Source of the DNA: Aurantiacibacter poecillastricola
GTDB taxonomy: Bacteria > Pseudomonadota > Alphaproteobacteria > Sphingomonadales > Sphingomonadaceae
DNA: 64,000 nt
Direction: 5' to 3'
NCBI RefSeq assembly: GCF_030730945.1
Contig: NZ_JAVAMS010000001.1
Span: 558,001 to 622,000, forward strand
Part shown: piece by piece, positions 27,112-36,448 of the stretch
Position numbering within the stretch: position 1 is the first letter of the stretch
How the letters are laid out: every line of letters begins with the position of its first letter
Translations under genes and position numbers: made by a program
The notes under the pieces: model-generated
The model's database searches: none
Told to the model about the DNA's origin: nothing
What the model saw: the letters and a program-made list of their open reading frames with translations, nothing else

Positions 27112-28656
27112 TCAGTCCCCCTGATCTCCTCTTGGCTGCGAGTCCAATGGCGGCGGCGCGGTGTCGGAATAATCGATGATCTCGGTATCGAATTCCTCGA
27201 GCGGTTCGCCGTCCTCAACTTCTCCGTCGGGAGCCGGGATGTCAACGGTGCGAGTGCTCGAGACGACCGGGTCGGGATCGCGCTGCCAATCCCAGATGAT
27301 GTCGCGCACGCGATCGTAATTCTCGATCGGATCGTAGAGCACGCCCTCGTCCGCAAGGCCGAGATCACGCGCCTCCGCCTTGCCCATGGCCGCGAGCAGC
27401 GAGAAGCCGGCGACATAGGCATTGCGCCGAGCGGTGACGAGTTGCACCTGCGCCCGCAGCAATTCCTGCTGGGCATCGAGGATATCCAGCACGGTGCGGT
27501 TGCCCACCGTGTTTTCCGCCCGCACGCCTTCGAGGCTAAGCGCGGCCGCGTCCACCGCAGCCTGGCTGGAGGAGATGATGGCGTTGGCGGCACGCCAGCT
27601 GGAATAGGCGGCGCGCACCTGCGCGATGATGCTGCGCTCGGTCGCGATGACCTGCTCCAGCGCGGCTTCGGCCTGCGCCGTCGCCTGCCGCTGCTGCGCG
27701 GCCACGCGCCCACCCTGGAAGAAGGGCACCGTGAACCGCACCCCGGCCTGGATGGCCAGCGAATCCTGGTCTGCAACGGTTCCGGCACCGGGTACGGAGC
27801 CCAGCGAACCCAGGTAGTTGGTGTAACCTGGGCCGCCCACGACTTCCAGCGTCGGCAGGCGTCCGGCCCCTGCCACTTCGATATCGAATCCGGCGGCCTG
27901 CGCCCGCTCGCGCGCGGCGATCAGGTCGGGATTGTTCTCCAGCGCGATTTCCACCGCCTGGTCGGGGCTATCCGGCAAGTTCGGCAGGGGCGGGGGCGGC
28001 TCGAGATTTGTCGGCGCCTCGCCAACGAGGGCGATATAGTCCTCCCGCGCCGAGATGAGGTTCGCCCGCGCGGTGCGCAGGTCGCCGCGGGCCAGCGCCA
28101 GGCGGCTTTCCGACTGCGCCACGTCGGTGCGTGTCAGATTGCCGATCTGGAAGCGGTCGCTCGTCGCCTCCAGGTTGATGCGCAAGACCTCGACGTTGTT
28201 CTCCGAAAGGGCCACGAGGGCTTCCTGCAGGATCACTGTCATGTAGGCGGACACGACCTGGGTGAAGATCGAACTCTCCGTCCCGCGCAAGTCCGCCCTT
28301 CCCGCCTCCACGCGGTTTTCAGCCGCGCGGATGCCGTTCTTCACCGCTCCGCCCTGGTAGATCGGCACGCCGAGCGACAGGTTGCTCGTCACCTGCCTGC
28401 CGGGTGCGGTGAAAGTGTTGCCGCCCTGCTGCACGAACTCGGTATAGGCGCCGGTGGTGTTGAGCGATGGCAGACCGGCGGCCCGCTGGATCGGCACGCT
28501 TTCGTCGGTCGCACGCTGCTGGGCGCGCGCAGCCTCCAGCGTGGGATTGTCGTAATAGGCCTGCCTCAGCGCTTCCTTCAGCGTGTCAGCCATGGCGGGC
28601 GATGCAATGAGGGTCGCCCCCGCCAGGGCGGTCACCAGCCGGAGAGCGTGACGCAT
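27112..28656 (-). CDS. tolC: TolC family outer membrane channel protein
   Basis: 514-residue TolC-type outer membrane efflux and secretion channel. A signal peptide ends near SPAMAD (residue 23). The two homologous halves of the outer membrane factor fold are seen, with long amphipathic helices such as GNLTRTDVAQSESRLALARG and GNRTVLDILDAQQELLRAQV. A Pro- and acid-rich C-terminal tail extends about 70 residues beyond the fold. It lies two bases after the Pcm-like gene and directly upstream of popZ. Confidence 0.93.
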   Translation of the reverse strand: MRHALRLVTALAGATLIASPAMADTLKEALRQAYYDNPTLEAARAQQRATDESVPIQRAAGLPSLNTTGAYTEFVQQGGNTFTAPGRQVTSNLSLGVPIYQGGAVKNGIRAAENRVEAGRADLRGTESSIFTQVVSAYMTVILQEALVALSENNVEVLRINLEATSDRFQIGNLTRTDVAQSESRLALARGDLRTARANLISAREDYIALVGEAPTNLEPPPPLPNLPDSPDQAVEIALENNPDLIAARERAQAAGFDIEVAGAGRLPTLEVVGGPGYTNYLGSLGSVPGAGTVADQDSLAIQAGVRFTVPFFQGGRVAAQQRQATAQAEAALEQVIATERSIIAQVRAAYSSWRAANAIISSSQAAVDAAALSLEGVRAENTVGNRTVLDILDAQQELLRAQVQLVTARRNAYVAGFSLLAAMGKAEARDLGLADEGVLYDPIENYDRVRDIIWDWQRDPDPVVSSTRTVDIPAPDGEVEDGEPLEEFDTEIIDYSDTAPPPLDSQPRGDQGD

Positions 28657-28658
28657 GG

Positions 28659-29276
28659 TCAGAAGCTCCAGCCCTTCGGCTTGTCGAACTCGGCCAGGCG
28701 CGGAATACCCACGTCGTAGACCGGGATGAGGGCCACGCCGCCCTCCGTCTTGCGGCCCACTGCAATGCGGGTGACGCCGTTGGTAATCAGGCCAGTGACG
28801 ATGCGCGCACCGTCGGCGAGGCGCTTCGACAAGGAAGCGGGGATCTCTTCCACGGCTCCGTCGATCACCAGCAGGTCGGCGCCTTTTCCCTTGGCGCCCT
28901 TGGCGACAGCCTCTTCCGGGCTCAGAACGGTAATCTCGGCGACCAGTGGGCGGAACAGCTCGGCAAGGTAGCCCGAACCAGCATCGACAATGAGCGCATG
29001 CTCATCACCATCGGGTGCGGCTTCTTCCAGCATCTTGCCCTGCACCAGCGGCGCAGGCAGCCAGCGGCCGTTTTCCAGCGGAATGGCACGGTCGACATAG
29101 GCGACGCCCTTGCTGGCAGCGGGCACGAAATCCTCACGCGCGACCTGTGCCATGCGTTTGATGATGTAAGGCGCATTCACCCCGCTGGTGCGCAGCTGGC
29201 TGTCGATCATGGCGCGACGGGCGCGGCTGCTGGTGGTGTTTGCGGCCTCGGCGGAATCGAGCGGGTCGGAAATCAC
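28659..29276 (-). CDS. Protein-L-isoaspartate O-methyltransferase-like protein
   Basis: 205-residue Pcm-like Rossmann methyltransferase. The MIDSQLRTSGVNAPYIIKRMAQ N-terminal signature and PAPLVQGKMLE and DAGSGYLAELF SAM-binding segments are present. The usual motif I is degraded compared with true isoaspartyl methyltransferases, so enzymatic function is uncertain. GTG at 29276 starts the long form; ATG near 29210 would begin at the conserved MIDSQLR. It is two bases ahead of tolC, an arrangement common in sphingomonads. Confidence 0.78.
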   Translation of the reverse strand: MISDPLDSAEAANTTSSRARRAMIDSQLRTSGVNAPYIIKRMAQVAREDFVPAASKGVAYVDRAIPLENGRWLPAPLVQGKMLEEAAPDGDEHALIVDAGSGYLAELFRPLVAEITVLSPEEAVAKGAKGKGADLLVIDGAVEEIPASLSKRLADGARIVTGLITNGVTRIAVGRKTEGGVALIPVYDVGIPRLAEFDKPKGWSF

Positions 29277-29460
29277 GGCGTCAAACTCTCGTGCTTGGTG
29301 AACGGTATCGCCTTAGGGCCTGCATGGACTACGGGCAATGGCCGCGTTGTCGCAATTCGTCACGCGGCTTTCATGCAGGCGCCTTGCAGCGTCAGAACCG
29401 TTTTGACGACGCGTGTGGCAAAAGCCTATGGGCCGCTCGACCAACAGGAAAGCCGACACG

Positions 29461-30987
29461 ATGAGCGACATGACCACCATCCGCGAAGACGATCTGATCG
29501 AGACGATCGCGGATGCGCTGCAATATATCTCCTATTACCACCCCATGGATTACATCCATGCGCTGGGAGAGGCCTACAAGGCCGAACAGGGTCCGGCAGC
29601 GAAGGATGCGATCGCCCAGATCCTTACCAACAGCCGCATGTGCGCCGAGGGGCACCGCCCGATCTGCCAGGATACCGGCATCGTCAACGTGTTCCTGAAA
29701 TGGGGCCAGAACTGTCGCCTGGAGTCGAGCCGCAGCCTGCAGGAAGTGGTCGATGAAGGCGTGCGCCGGGCTTACAACAACACCGGCAACAAACTGCGCG
29801 CCTCAATCCTTGCCGATCCGGCCTTTACGCGCCGCAACACCCGCGACAACACGCCCTGCGTGCTTAGCGTGGAGATGGTGCCCGGCGATACGGTCGGCAT
29901 CGATGTCGCCGCAAAGGGCGGGGGCAGCGAGAACAAGTCGAAATTCAAGATGATGAACCCCAGCGACAACATCATCGACTGGGTGCTGGAGCAGATTCCC
30001 TCGATGGGTGCTGGCTGGTGCCCGCCGGGCATGCTCGGCATCGGCATCGGCGGCACGGCGGAGCATTGCATGAAGCTCGCCAAGCAATCGCTGATGGACC
30101 CCATCGACATGGCACAGCTGAAGCAGCGCGGCGCGCAGAGCGATATCGAGCAGCTGCGCATCGACATCTTCGACGCGGTCAATGCGCAAGGCGTAGGCGC
30201 GCAAGGGCTGGGCGGGCTTTCCACCGTGCTCGACGTGAAGATCCTCGACTGGCCTTGCCATGCGGCGGGCAAGCCCGTCGGCATGGTGCCCAATTGCGCG
30301 GCCACGCGTCACGCGCATCTGACGCTCGATGGTTCAGGGCCCGCCTACCTGCCGCAGCCCGATCTCGATGCCTGGCCCGACGTGCACTGGGAACCCGATG
30401 CCGAGGCGCGGCGTGTCGATCTCGACAATCTCACGCCAGAGGAAGTGGCGAGCTGGAAGCATGGCGACCGGCTGTTGCTGAACGGCAGGATGCTGACCGG
30501 GCGCGATGCCGCACACAAGAAGATCAAGGACCTGCTCGACAAGGGCGAGGAACTGCCAGTCGATTTCAGGGGCCGCGCGATCTATTACGTGGGGCCTGTC
30601 GATCCGGTCATGGGCGAGGTCGTCGGCCCTGCCGGCCCCACCACCGCCACGCGCATGGACAAGTTCACAGAGATGATGCTGGATCAGGGTCTCCTCGCCA
30701 TGATCGGCAAGGCCGAGCGCGGGGCGGATGCAGTGGACGTGATCAGCCGTTTCAGGGTCGCCTATTTGATGGCGACCGGCGGCGCGGCCTATCTCGTGGC
30801 GCGGGCGATCAAGGAATCGAAGGTTGTCGCGTTCGAGGAGCTTGGGATGGAAGCGATCTACGAGTTCACGGTGAAGGACATGCCCGTCACCGTCGCGGTG
30901 GATAGCGAGGGCAACAATGTCCACAAGCTGGCCCCAATGCACTGGCGCGAAAAGATTCGCGAGGAAGGTCTGCTCGGCGCCGGATAG
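29461..30987 (+). CDS. fumA: Fumarate hydratase, class I
   Basis: 508-residue single-chain class I fumarase, an oxygen-sensitive [4Fe-4S] hydro-lyase interconverting fumarate and malate in the TCA cycle. The N-terminal alpha domain carries the CQDTG motif (RPICQDTGIVNVFLKWG) and GGGSENKSKFKMMNPS, and the C-terminal beta domain has AHKKIKDLLDKGEELPVDF and VVGPAGPTTATRMDKF. ATG at 29461 is used; the longer frame starts without support. It is divergent from the Pcm-like gene with 184 bases between. Confidence 0.93.
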   Translation: MSDMTTIREDDLIETIADALQYISYYHPMDYIHALGEAYKAEQGPAAKDAIAQILTNSRMCAEGHRPICQDTGIVNVFLKWGQNCRLESSRSLQEVVDEGVRRAYNNTGNKLRASILADPAFTRRNTRDNTPCVLSVEMVPGDTVGIDVAAKGGGSENKSKFKMMNPSDNIIDWVLEQIPSMGAGWCPPGMLGIGIGGTAEHCMKLAKQSLMDPIDMAQLKQRGAQSDIEQLRIDIFDAVNAQGVGAQGLGGLSTVLDVKILDWPCHAAGKPVGMVPNCAATRHAHLTLDGSGPAYLPQPDLDAWPDVHWEPDAEARRVDLDNLTPEEVASWKHGDRLLLNGRMLTGRDAAHKKIKDLLDKGEELPVDFRGRAIYYVGPVDPVMGEVVGPAGPTTATRMDKFTEMMLDQGLLAMIGKAERGADAVDVISRFRVAYLMATGGAAYLVARAIKESKVVAFEELGMEAIYEFTVKDMPVTVAVDSEGNNVHKLAPMHWREKIREEGLLGAG

Positions 30988-31075
30988 GAAATGTGATCGA
31001 CCAATGACCCATCGGTTTCGATGGAAACCGCTTCGCATACTGGTTGCCGCTGCGCCGCTGGTCTAGACAGGCGTG

Positions 31076-32263
31076 ATGGATATTTCGGAGAAGCCCGAGA
31101 AACACGTTTCGCGCGTGCCGTTCGTAACGGTGCTCGCTTCGATCGTGGGACTATGGGCGACCTATTTCGTGCTCGTCACCCTGCGTGCCGAACTGCTGGA
31201 TTTCCCCAGTCCCGACCTGATGCTGCTGCTGCGCCTTATCAGCACGCTGGGAGGGATCGTCGTGACCATCGGCCTGTGGCTGGTGCTTCGGCCCTTCGAC
31301 CATCGGCGGCTGTGGCTGAAGATCGTCGCCGCCCTGGTGCTCGCCTTCCCTGCCGCGCTCCTGACCGCACAATTCAACACCATGCTTTTCGCCGACGCGC
31401 AGAAGGAGCTTAACGGCTTGGCGCGCGAGGAACAAGGCCTGCCCCCCTCCCCCGAAGGAGACCGGGCCGCAGAGGAACTGATGAACGACCAGTTCGGTGT
31501 GGCCCTGGCGACCGAGCGCGAACGGCTGATCGACTTCACCACAAGCCGCTATTTCATGCTGCTGGCATGGTGTGCGCTCTACTTGGCATTGCTGACCGGC
31601 GAAAAGGCGCGCGATGCGGAGCGGCGCGAGCAGCAATTCCGCAGCGCAGCCAAGGCGGCAGAGCTGCAATCGCTGCGCTACCAGGTCAATCCCCATTTCC
31701 TGTTCAATACGCTGAACTCGCTTTCCGCCCTCGTACTGACAGGCAAGACGCAGGCGGCGGAGCGCATGATCCAGACGATCAGCACCTTCTATCGCCGCAG
31801 CCTGGCAGACGACACGACTTCCGACGTTCCGCTGCGCGAGGAAATCCACCTGCAGAAGCTGTACCTCGAGATCGAGGCGGTACGCTTCCCGCTGCGCCTG
31901 CAGACAGCCTACGATATTCCAGCGGAGCTGGAGAATGCGCTCGTTCCCGGCATGATCCTGCAGCCGCTGGTCGAAAATTCAGTGAAGCATGCGGTGGCTC
32001 CGTCTTCCGGCCAGGTTACGATCACCCTAGCCGCGCGCGAGGAATATGACCGGCTGGTCGTCACCATTTCCGACAACGGCCAGAGCGCGGCGGACCGGGA
32101 CGATACGCGCCCCGGTTTTGGTATCGGCCTCACTAACGTCCGCCAGCGGCTGCAGGCCCGCTTCGGAAACGAGGCCACGGTGGTTTCGGGCCACGTCCCG
32201 GGCGGATATGCCACGCATCTGCGCATGCCGCTGATGCGCATAACGGAAAGGGCCGTTGCATGA
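31076..32263 (+). CDS. LytS-type sensor histidine kinase
   Basis: 395-residue membrane histidine kinase of the His_kinase (LytS/YehU) class. Four hydrophobic segments lie at about 15-37, 50-72, 82-100 and 158-174. The phospho-acceptor region RYQVNPHFLFNTLNSL puts His207 in place, and the ATPase has the N-box ILQPLVENSVKHA and GFGIGLTNVRQRL. The signal is unknown. ATG at 31076 is preferred over a GTG at 31073. It is followed by the cognate LytTR regulator. Confidence 0.88.
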   Translation: MDISEKPEKHVSRVPFVTVLASIVGLWATYFVLVTLRAELLDFPSPDLMLLLRLISTLGGIVVTIGLWLVLRPFDHRRLWLKIVAALVLAFPAALLTAQFNTMLFADAQKELNGLAREEQGLPPSPEGDRAAEELMNDQFGVALATERERLIDFTTSRYFMLLAWCALYLALLTGEKARDAERREQQFRSAAKAAELQSLRYQVNPHFLFNTLNSLSALVLTGKTQAAERMIQTISTFYRRSLADDTTSDVPLREEIHLQKLYLEIEAVRFPLRLQTAYDIPAELENALVPGMILQPLVENSVKHAVAPSSGQVTITLAAREEYDRLVVTISDNGQSAADRDDTRPGFGIGLTNVRQRLQARFGNEATVVSGHVPGGYATHLRMPLMRITERAVA

Positions 32264-32280
32264 GCGAGGGGGAGGGAAAC

Positions 32281-33006
32281 ATGTTGCGCACGCTGATCGT
32301 GGACGACGAACCGCTGGCAATCGAACGGATGCAGGTGCTCTGCGCGGAAATTCCGCAATTGCGCGTGGTAGGTACGGCGAGCGACGGCGATTCGGCGCTG
32401 CGCCTGTCCGAGAAGCTCAATCCCGATCTGCTCCTGCTCGACATGACCATGCCGGGCAAGGATGGATTGCAGGTGGCGCGCGAGGCCGGGTCTCTGGATA
32501 GCCCTCCCGCCGTGATCTTCGTGACAGCGCATGAGAATTTCGCCGTCGAAGCCTTCGACCTCGAAGCGATAGACTATGTGCTGAAACCCGTAGCGGGCGA
32601 CCGGCTGGAACGCGCGATCGAACGCGCCCTCGCCCGCCGTGACCGAAACGGCGAGGATTCCGCCGAAGACAGCCAATGGCTGACCGAATTCTGGGTGCCG
32701 CACCGTTCCGAATTGCTGCGTATTGATGCAAGCGAGGTCTATCGCATCGATGCCGAGCGCGATTACGTGCGCCTGCATGTGGGAGAGACGAGCTACCTCT
32801 TGCTGCAGACCATCGCCGGACTCGAGGAGAAGCTCGATCCCGACAAGTTCATCCGCATTCACCGATCCACCATCCTGCGCAAGGATTTCATTGCCGGGCT
32901 TAGGCACGAGGGATTGGGCGTCTGGTGCGCCGAGCTGGCCGATGGAGAGGAATTGCGGATTGGCCGGACCTACCTCAAGAAGGTGAAGGCCATGGCCGGG
33001 CGCTGA
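32281..33006 (+). CDS. LytTR family response regulator
   Basis: 241-residue response regulator. The receiver domain (about 1-120) has acidic residues at D8-D9 in the VDDEP motif, phospho-acceptor D54 in LLLLDMTMPG, and the KP switch in YVLKPV. The LytTR DNA-binding domain (about 138-241) has the typical IRIHRSTILRKDFIAGL region. A strong GGGGGAGGG site is five bases before ATG 32281, so this start is chosen; ATG 32260, overlapping the kinase stop, is the alternative. Confidence 0.88.
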   Translation: MLRTLIVDDEPLAIERMQVLCAEIPQLRVVGTASDGDSALRLSEKLNPDLLLLDMTMPGKDGLQVAREAGSLDSPPAVIFVTAHENFAVEAFDLEAIDYVLKPVAGDRLERAIERALARRDRNGEDSAEDSQWLTEFWVPHRSELLRIDASEVYRIDAERDYVRLHVGETSYLLLQTIAGLEEKLDPDKFIRIHRSTILRKDFIAGLRHEGLGVWCAELADGEELRIGRTYLKKVKAMAGR

Positions 33007-33026
33007 GGCGCTTCCGACGGAGAGGG

Positions 33027-33066
33027 TCGCACCGCAGCCGGTGGGACTGGAACGGCTGCGGTGCGA
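33027..33066. repeat. 14-base perfect inverted repeat after the LytTR gene
   Basis: TCGCACCGCAGCCG (33027-33040) is repeated in reverse complement as CGGCTGCGGTGCGA (33053-33066) with a 12-base loop. There is no T run after it, so it is either a Rho-type end hairpin or an RNA-stability element. Confidence 0.7.
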
Positions 33067-33234
33067 GTACCTGACTAGCCCCCGCCATCGCGCTGCGCCG
33101 CAAGGCTTCGACCTGAGCGCGTGCAGCATCGACCAGCACACTCCACGCCCGACCAACCGCCGACAGTGCTCCACCAGTGACGATCCGCGGTGCGAGGTTT
33201 GCGCAAATCACGCCGATAAGGCAGATGCATCGTC

Positions 33235-33501
33235 ATGGCGCTCATCATCACCTTTCTTCTGGGCGTGGGCAATTTTGCCTGTCATCGCGCGGTCATTTCC
33301 AGCGGCCATCGCTGGATCACCGACATGCCGCCCGCCACGCTGAAAGTGACGCGGCTGCTCAGCCTCGGGCTGGAATTCGTGCTGCTGGCAGGAGCCCTGC
33401 ACGCCGCGGAGCGCGGTGTATGGGCATGGACCTGGCTTTATGTCGGCTATTCCGCCGTCAATATCTGGGCCGCCTGGTCGATCGCTACCCGCCGAATCTG
33501 A
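33235..33501 (+). CDS. Small membrane protein, unknown function
   Basis: 88-residue protein with two or three hydrophobic segments (N-terminal LIITFLLGVGNFA, about 38-58 VTRLLSLGLEFVLLAGAL, and a C-terminal WAWTWLYVGYSAVNIWAAW). I know no name for this family. It has one plausible start and lies 36 bases before the lipid kinase-like gene, possibly in the same operon. Confidence 0.62.
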   Translation: MALIITFLLGVGNFACHRAVISSGHRWITDMPPATLKVTRLLSLGLEFVLLAGALHAAERGVWAWTWLYVGYSAVNIWAAWSIATRRI

Positions 33502-33537
33502 TGGGAACTCTCTGCTGCCTTCGCGGATTTTCAGCGC

Positions 33538-34410
33538 ATGGAGCAGGCGAGGGCACTTTGGTTCATCCACAATGACTTGAGCGGATCGAACGACCGCGAG
33601 GCGCTGGAGGATGTCGTTGACCATTGCAGCGCCTGCAATTTGCGCATCGCCTATCGCAGCAGTTTTCCGAGCGACGACCTTCCCACACCCGCCATCCTGG
33701 ATGCAGGTAGTATAGACCTCGTCATCGTCTTTGCCGGCGATGGCACGGTGAATGCCACGCTGGAGGCGCTGGCGGGCTGGGGCGGGGAGGTTCTCATCCT
33801 GCCGGGTGGCACGATGAACCTGCTATATCATCGCCTGTTCGGAGATACCGAATGGCAGGACGTCGTACGCAAGACCGGGCGCGGTGAACTGGTGACGAGG
33901 CGTCCCGGGGTCATCTCCACTGCGCTTGGCACGGCCTATGCCGGACTGCTGGCCGGGCCGGGCACGAAATGGAACGATGTGCGCGAGGCCATGCGCAAGT
34001 CCGACGTCCTCAGCATGGCAACCGAAACCCGTGAGGCCTTCGTATCCACGGTGCGCGACGAGCCCCTCGCCTGCATCGAGCCGCCGCTGGGTCGGAGGGA
34101 AGGTTATCCGCTCTTGCTACTGGAGCCGCATGACGACGGCTTTGACGTCTACGCCTATCATGCCGAATCAACTTCCGAATTCGTCGACCAGTTGCTGGCG
34201 CTGGCGCAGCGCGACTTTCGCACGGGCCCGCACGACCATATCGGGCGGGAGGAGAAAGTTACGCTGGCAGGCGTAAACCGGCATGGCTTCGGCGTGCTGC
34301 TGGATGGCGAGCCGGGCGAAACCGAGGGACCTGCCGAATTTGCCCTCGATACATGCAAGGTCGACCTGCTGGCCCTGAACCCATCCCCCAACGGCGAGAA
34401 CGATGCCTGA
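33538..34410 (+). CDS. Diacylglycerol kinase catalytic-domain family protein
   Basis: 290-residue cytoplasmic protein of the diacylglycerol/sphingosine kinase catalytic superfamily. The nucleotide-binding FAGDGTVNATLEAL is at about residues 64-77 and the second motif ILPGGTMNLLYHRLFGDT follows. It could phosphorylate a lipid, but the substrate cannot be told. It overlaps the following metallophosphoesterase gene by eight bases, so the two are translated together. Confidence 0.82.
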   Translation: MEQARALWFIHNDLSGSNDREALEDVVDHCSACNLRIAYRSSFPSDDLPTPAILDAGSIDLVIVFAGDGTVNATLEALAGWGGEVLILPGGTMNLLYHRLFGDTEWQDVVRKTGRGELVTRRPGVISTALGTAYAGLLAGPGTKWNDVREAMRKSDVLSMATETREAFVSTVRDEPLACIEPPLGRREGYPLLLLEPHDDGFDVYAYHAESTSEFVDQLLALAQRDFRTGPHDHIGREEKVTLAGVNRHGFGVLLDGEPGETEGPAEFALDTCKVDLLALNPSPNGENDA

Positions 34411-35260
34411 TACCAAGCTGCTATTCCACCTTTCCGATATCCATTTCGGGCTGGAGGACAATCGCGCGCTCGACTGGGTGAAAGCCGAGATAGAGGAGCG
34501 GCAGCCCGACGCCGTGGCGATCACGGGCGATCTCACCATGCGCGCGCGGCATCGGGAATTCGCAGCTGCGACCAGCTGGATCAAGTCTCTCGACGTGCCG
34601 GTCACCGTCGAGGTGGGCAATCACGATCTGCCCTACTTCAACCCGATTGAGCGATTCTTCGATCCCTACAAGCGGATCCGCGCCATCTCGGACAAGGTGG
34701 AGCAGGAAATCGACCTGCCGGGTCTGGCGATCGTTCCGCTGAAGACCGTGCGACGCTGGCAACCGCGATTCAACTGGTCGAAAGGCTGGGTGACTGACGC
34801 GGCGCTGGAGCGTTGCCTCACTTCGCTGGACGCCCTGCCGGCTGGCACGCAGGCGCTGGTGACTGTGCATCACCCGCTGCGCGAAGTCGGCACGCACGGG
34901 ACCGCTCTCACCAAACATGGGCGCAAGGCACTGAACGAGCTGGCGAAACGCCCCGTCATCGCGGTGCTGTCGGGTCATGTGCATGACGCCTTCGACATCA
35001 TGGAAGAGACCGTCCACGGCAAGATCCGCATGATAGGCGCGGGCACACTTTCGCAGCGGGTACGCTCCACCCCGCCAAGCTTTAACGAACTCTCCTGGAA
35101 CGGCGAGGCGCTGAACGTCGAGGTGCGCAACCTAGAGCACGTCGACAGTTCCGACATGATGATCGGCGATGTCCCCGAAGATGCGATGCCTCCCCGCGAA
35201 CCCGGAGAGCCCGTCGCCCCTGTCGGGCAGGTTCCGCGAACCGATCCACCGGTACATTAG
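34403..35260 (+). CDS. Calcineurin-like metallophosphoesterase
   Basis: 285-residue metallophosphoesterase with all main metal ligands visible: the DIHFG motif at about 12-16 (D-x-H), GDLT near 47, GNHD near 73, VHHPL and GHVHD in the second half. Members act on cyclic nucleotides, phospholipids or other phosphoesters. Translation is coupled to the lipid kinase-like gene, which suggests a joint role in lipid head-group or nucleotide turnover (inference). The C-terminal tail is Pro-rich. Confidence 0.86.
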   Translation: MPDTKLLFHLSDIHFGLEDNRALDWVKAEIEERQPDAVAITGDLTMRARHREFAAATSWIKSLDVPVTVEVGNHDLPYFNPIERFFDPYKRIRAISDKVEQEIDLPGLAIVPLKTVRRWQPRFNWSKGWVTDAALERCLTSLDALPAGTQALVTVHHPLREVGTHGTALTKHGRKALNELAKRPVIAVLSGHVHDAFDIMEETVHGKIRMIGAGTLSQRVRSTPPSFNELSWNGEALNVEVRNLEHVDSSDMMIGDVPEDAMPPREPGEPVAPVGQVPRTDPPVH

Positions 35261-35266
35261 GTCTTC

Positions 35267-35288
35267 GCAGGCAGCCTGCCGCCTTTTT
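35267..35288 (+). terminator. Weak intrinsic terminator after the metallophosphoesterase gene
   Basis: A short stem GCAGG / CCTGC with a three-base loop lies seven bases after the stop and is followed shortly by five T. Confidence 0.45.
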
Positions 35289-35345
35289 ATTGCATTTTGT
35301 CGCAATGGCGCGACCCTATTGGTAAGTTTCGAGTAAACGCCTTCC

Positions 35346-35723
35346 ATGGCGACGAAAGTTCTTATCGTTGAAGATGACCTTTTGAACCGCATGTTCTATG
35401 AGGCTGTCTTCTCCCAGCGCGGCTATGAGCTCATGCTCGTGGACGACGGCGCGCGCGTGCTGGAGGCGGTGGATCAGTTCGAGCCCGACCTCATTACCAT
35501 GGATATTCACCTGCCGCATGTCTCGGGGCGCAAGCTGATTCGCGACATCAAGGACAATCCGGAGACGGCACGCATCCCGATCCTTGCGATCACCGCCTAT
35601 GCCGGCAAGCGCGACGAGGAAGGGATTCGACGCGCAGGTGCCGCCGGTTATCTGGCGAAGCCCCTGTCCATCCATTCGCTACTTCGCGAGGTGGACAATC
35701 TGCTCGAAGAGCGGGTGCACTGA
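35346..35723 (+). CDS. divK: DivK-like single-domain response regulator
   Basis: 125-residue receiver-only protein. Acidic pocket D10-D11 follows KVLIVEDD, phospho-acceptor D53 is in ITMDIHLPHVSG, the Thr is in LAITAYAGK and the switch Lys in YLAKPLS. Size and residue order match DivK, the Caulobacter polarity regulator; D53 is the same position as in that protein. I cannot exclude another stand-alone receiver such as an aspartate kinase partner. No kinase gene is adjacent. The ATG has upstream AT-rich sequence that could hold a promoter. Confidence 0.72.
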   Translation: MATKVLIVEDDLLNRMFYEAVFSQRGYELMLVDDGARVLEAVDQFEPDLITMDIHLPHVSGRKLIRDIKDNPETARIPILAITAYAGKRDEEGIRRAGAAGYLAKPLSIHSLLREVDNLLEERVH

Positions 35724-35826
35724 GCACTCTTCCCGCCGCTGGTGGGCGCAAGCACCTGATTATGCGAAACTAGTTCCGCTTCCGCTCGTGGTCGAACCTC
35801 GCGCGTTCGAAGTGCTGGCACCATGC

Positions 35827-35856
35827 AAAAAGGGCGACCCTTCGTGGGGGCCGCCC
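35827..35856 (-). terminator. Intrinsic terminator of rplM-rpsI
   Basis: On the minus strand GGGCGGCC (35849-35856) pairs with GGTCGCCC (35832-35839) and is followed by a run of five T (35827-35831). It lies 56 bases after the rpsI stop. Confidence 0.8.
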
Positions 35857-35911
35857 TTCGCATTTTCCTCCGTCGAGGAAACTCTTGAGGTCGCTGTTAC
35901 GCTCGCGCGTA

Positions 35912-36448
35912 TTAGCGCTTGCTGAACTGGAAGCTGCGACGGGCCTTGGCGCGGCCGTACTTCTTGCGCTCCACCACGCGGCTGTCGCGGGTGAGGAAGC
36001 CAGCGGACTTGATCGTCGAACGCAGCGCCGGTTCGAACTTCGACAGCGCCTGGCTGATACCGTGCTTCACCGCACCGGCCTGACCCGACAGACCGCCGCC
36101 TGAAACGGTGGCAACCACGTCGTACTGGCCTTCCCGATCGGAGATGGTGAAGGGCTGGTTGATCACGAGACGCAGCGTCGGACGCGCGAAATAGACTTCC
36201 TGGTCCTTACCGTTGACGGTGACCTTTCCGGTGCCCGGCTTGATCCACACGCGGGCGGTGGCGTCCTTGCGGCGACCAGTGGCGTAGGCACGGCCCTGGG
36301 CGTCGAGCTCCTGCTCACGCAGGGGCGCGGTGGGAGCGGCGGCCTCGGTCTCGCCCGATTCGGCCAGCGCGTCTGCCGCAGCGGCATCGCCCACGACGGT
36401 CTTCAGATCGGCGAGGTCGCTGGCGGTGTTGTTCTCTTCGGTAGCCAT
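35912..36448 (-). CDS. rpsI: 30S ribosomal protein S9
   Basis: 178-residue ribosomal protein. The conserved S9 body starts near residue 54 ([21 protein letters not shown]), then [19 protein letters not shown], and ends with the basic [17 protein letters not shown] tail. About 50 extra N-terminal residues, acidic and Ala-rich, precede the usual 130-residue protein; such extensions are found in some alphaproteobacteria. It overlaps rplM by one base (TAATG). Confidence 0.96.
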   Translation of the reverse strand: MATEENNTASDLADLKTVVGDAAAADALAESGETEAAAPTAPLREQELDAQGRAYATGRRKDATARVWIKPGTGKVTVNGKDQEVYFARPTLRLVINQPFTISDREGQYDVVATVSGGGLSGQAGAVKHGISQALSKFEPALRSTIKSAGFLTRDSRVVERKKYGRAKARRSFQFSKR

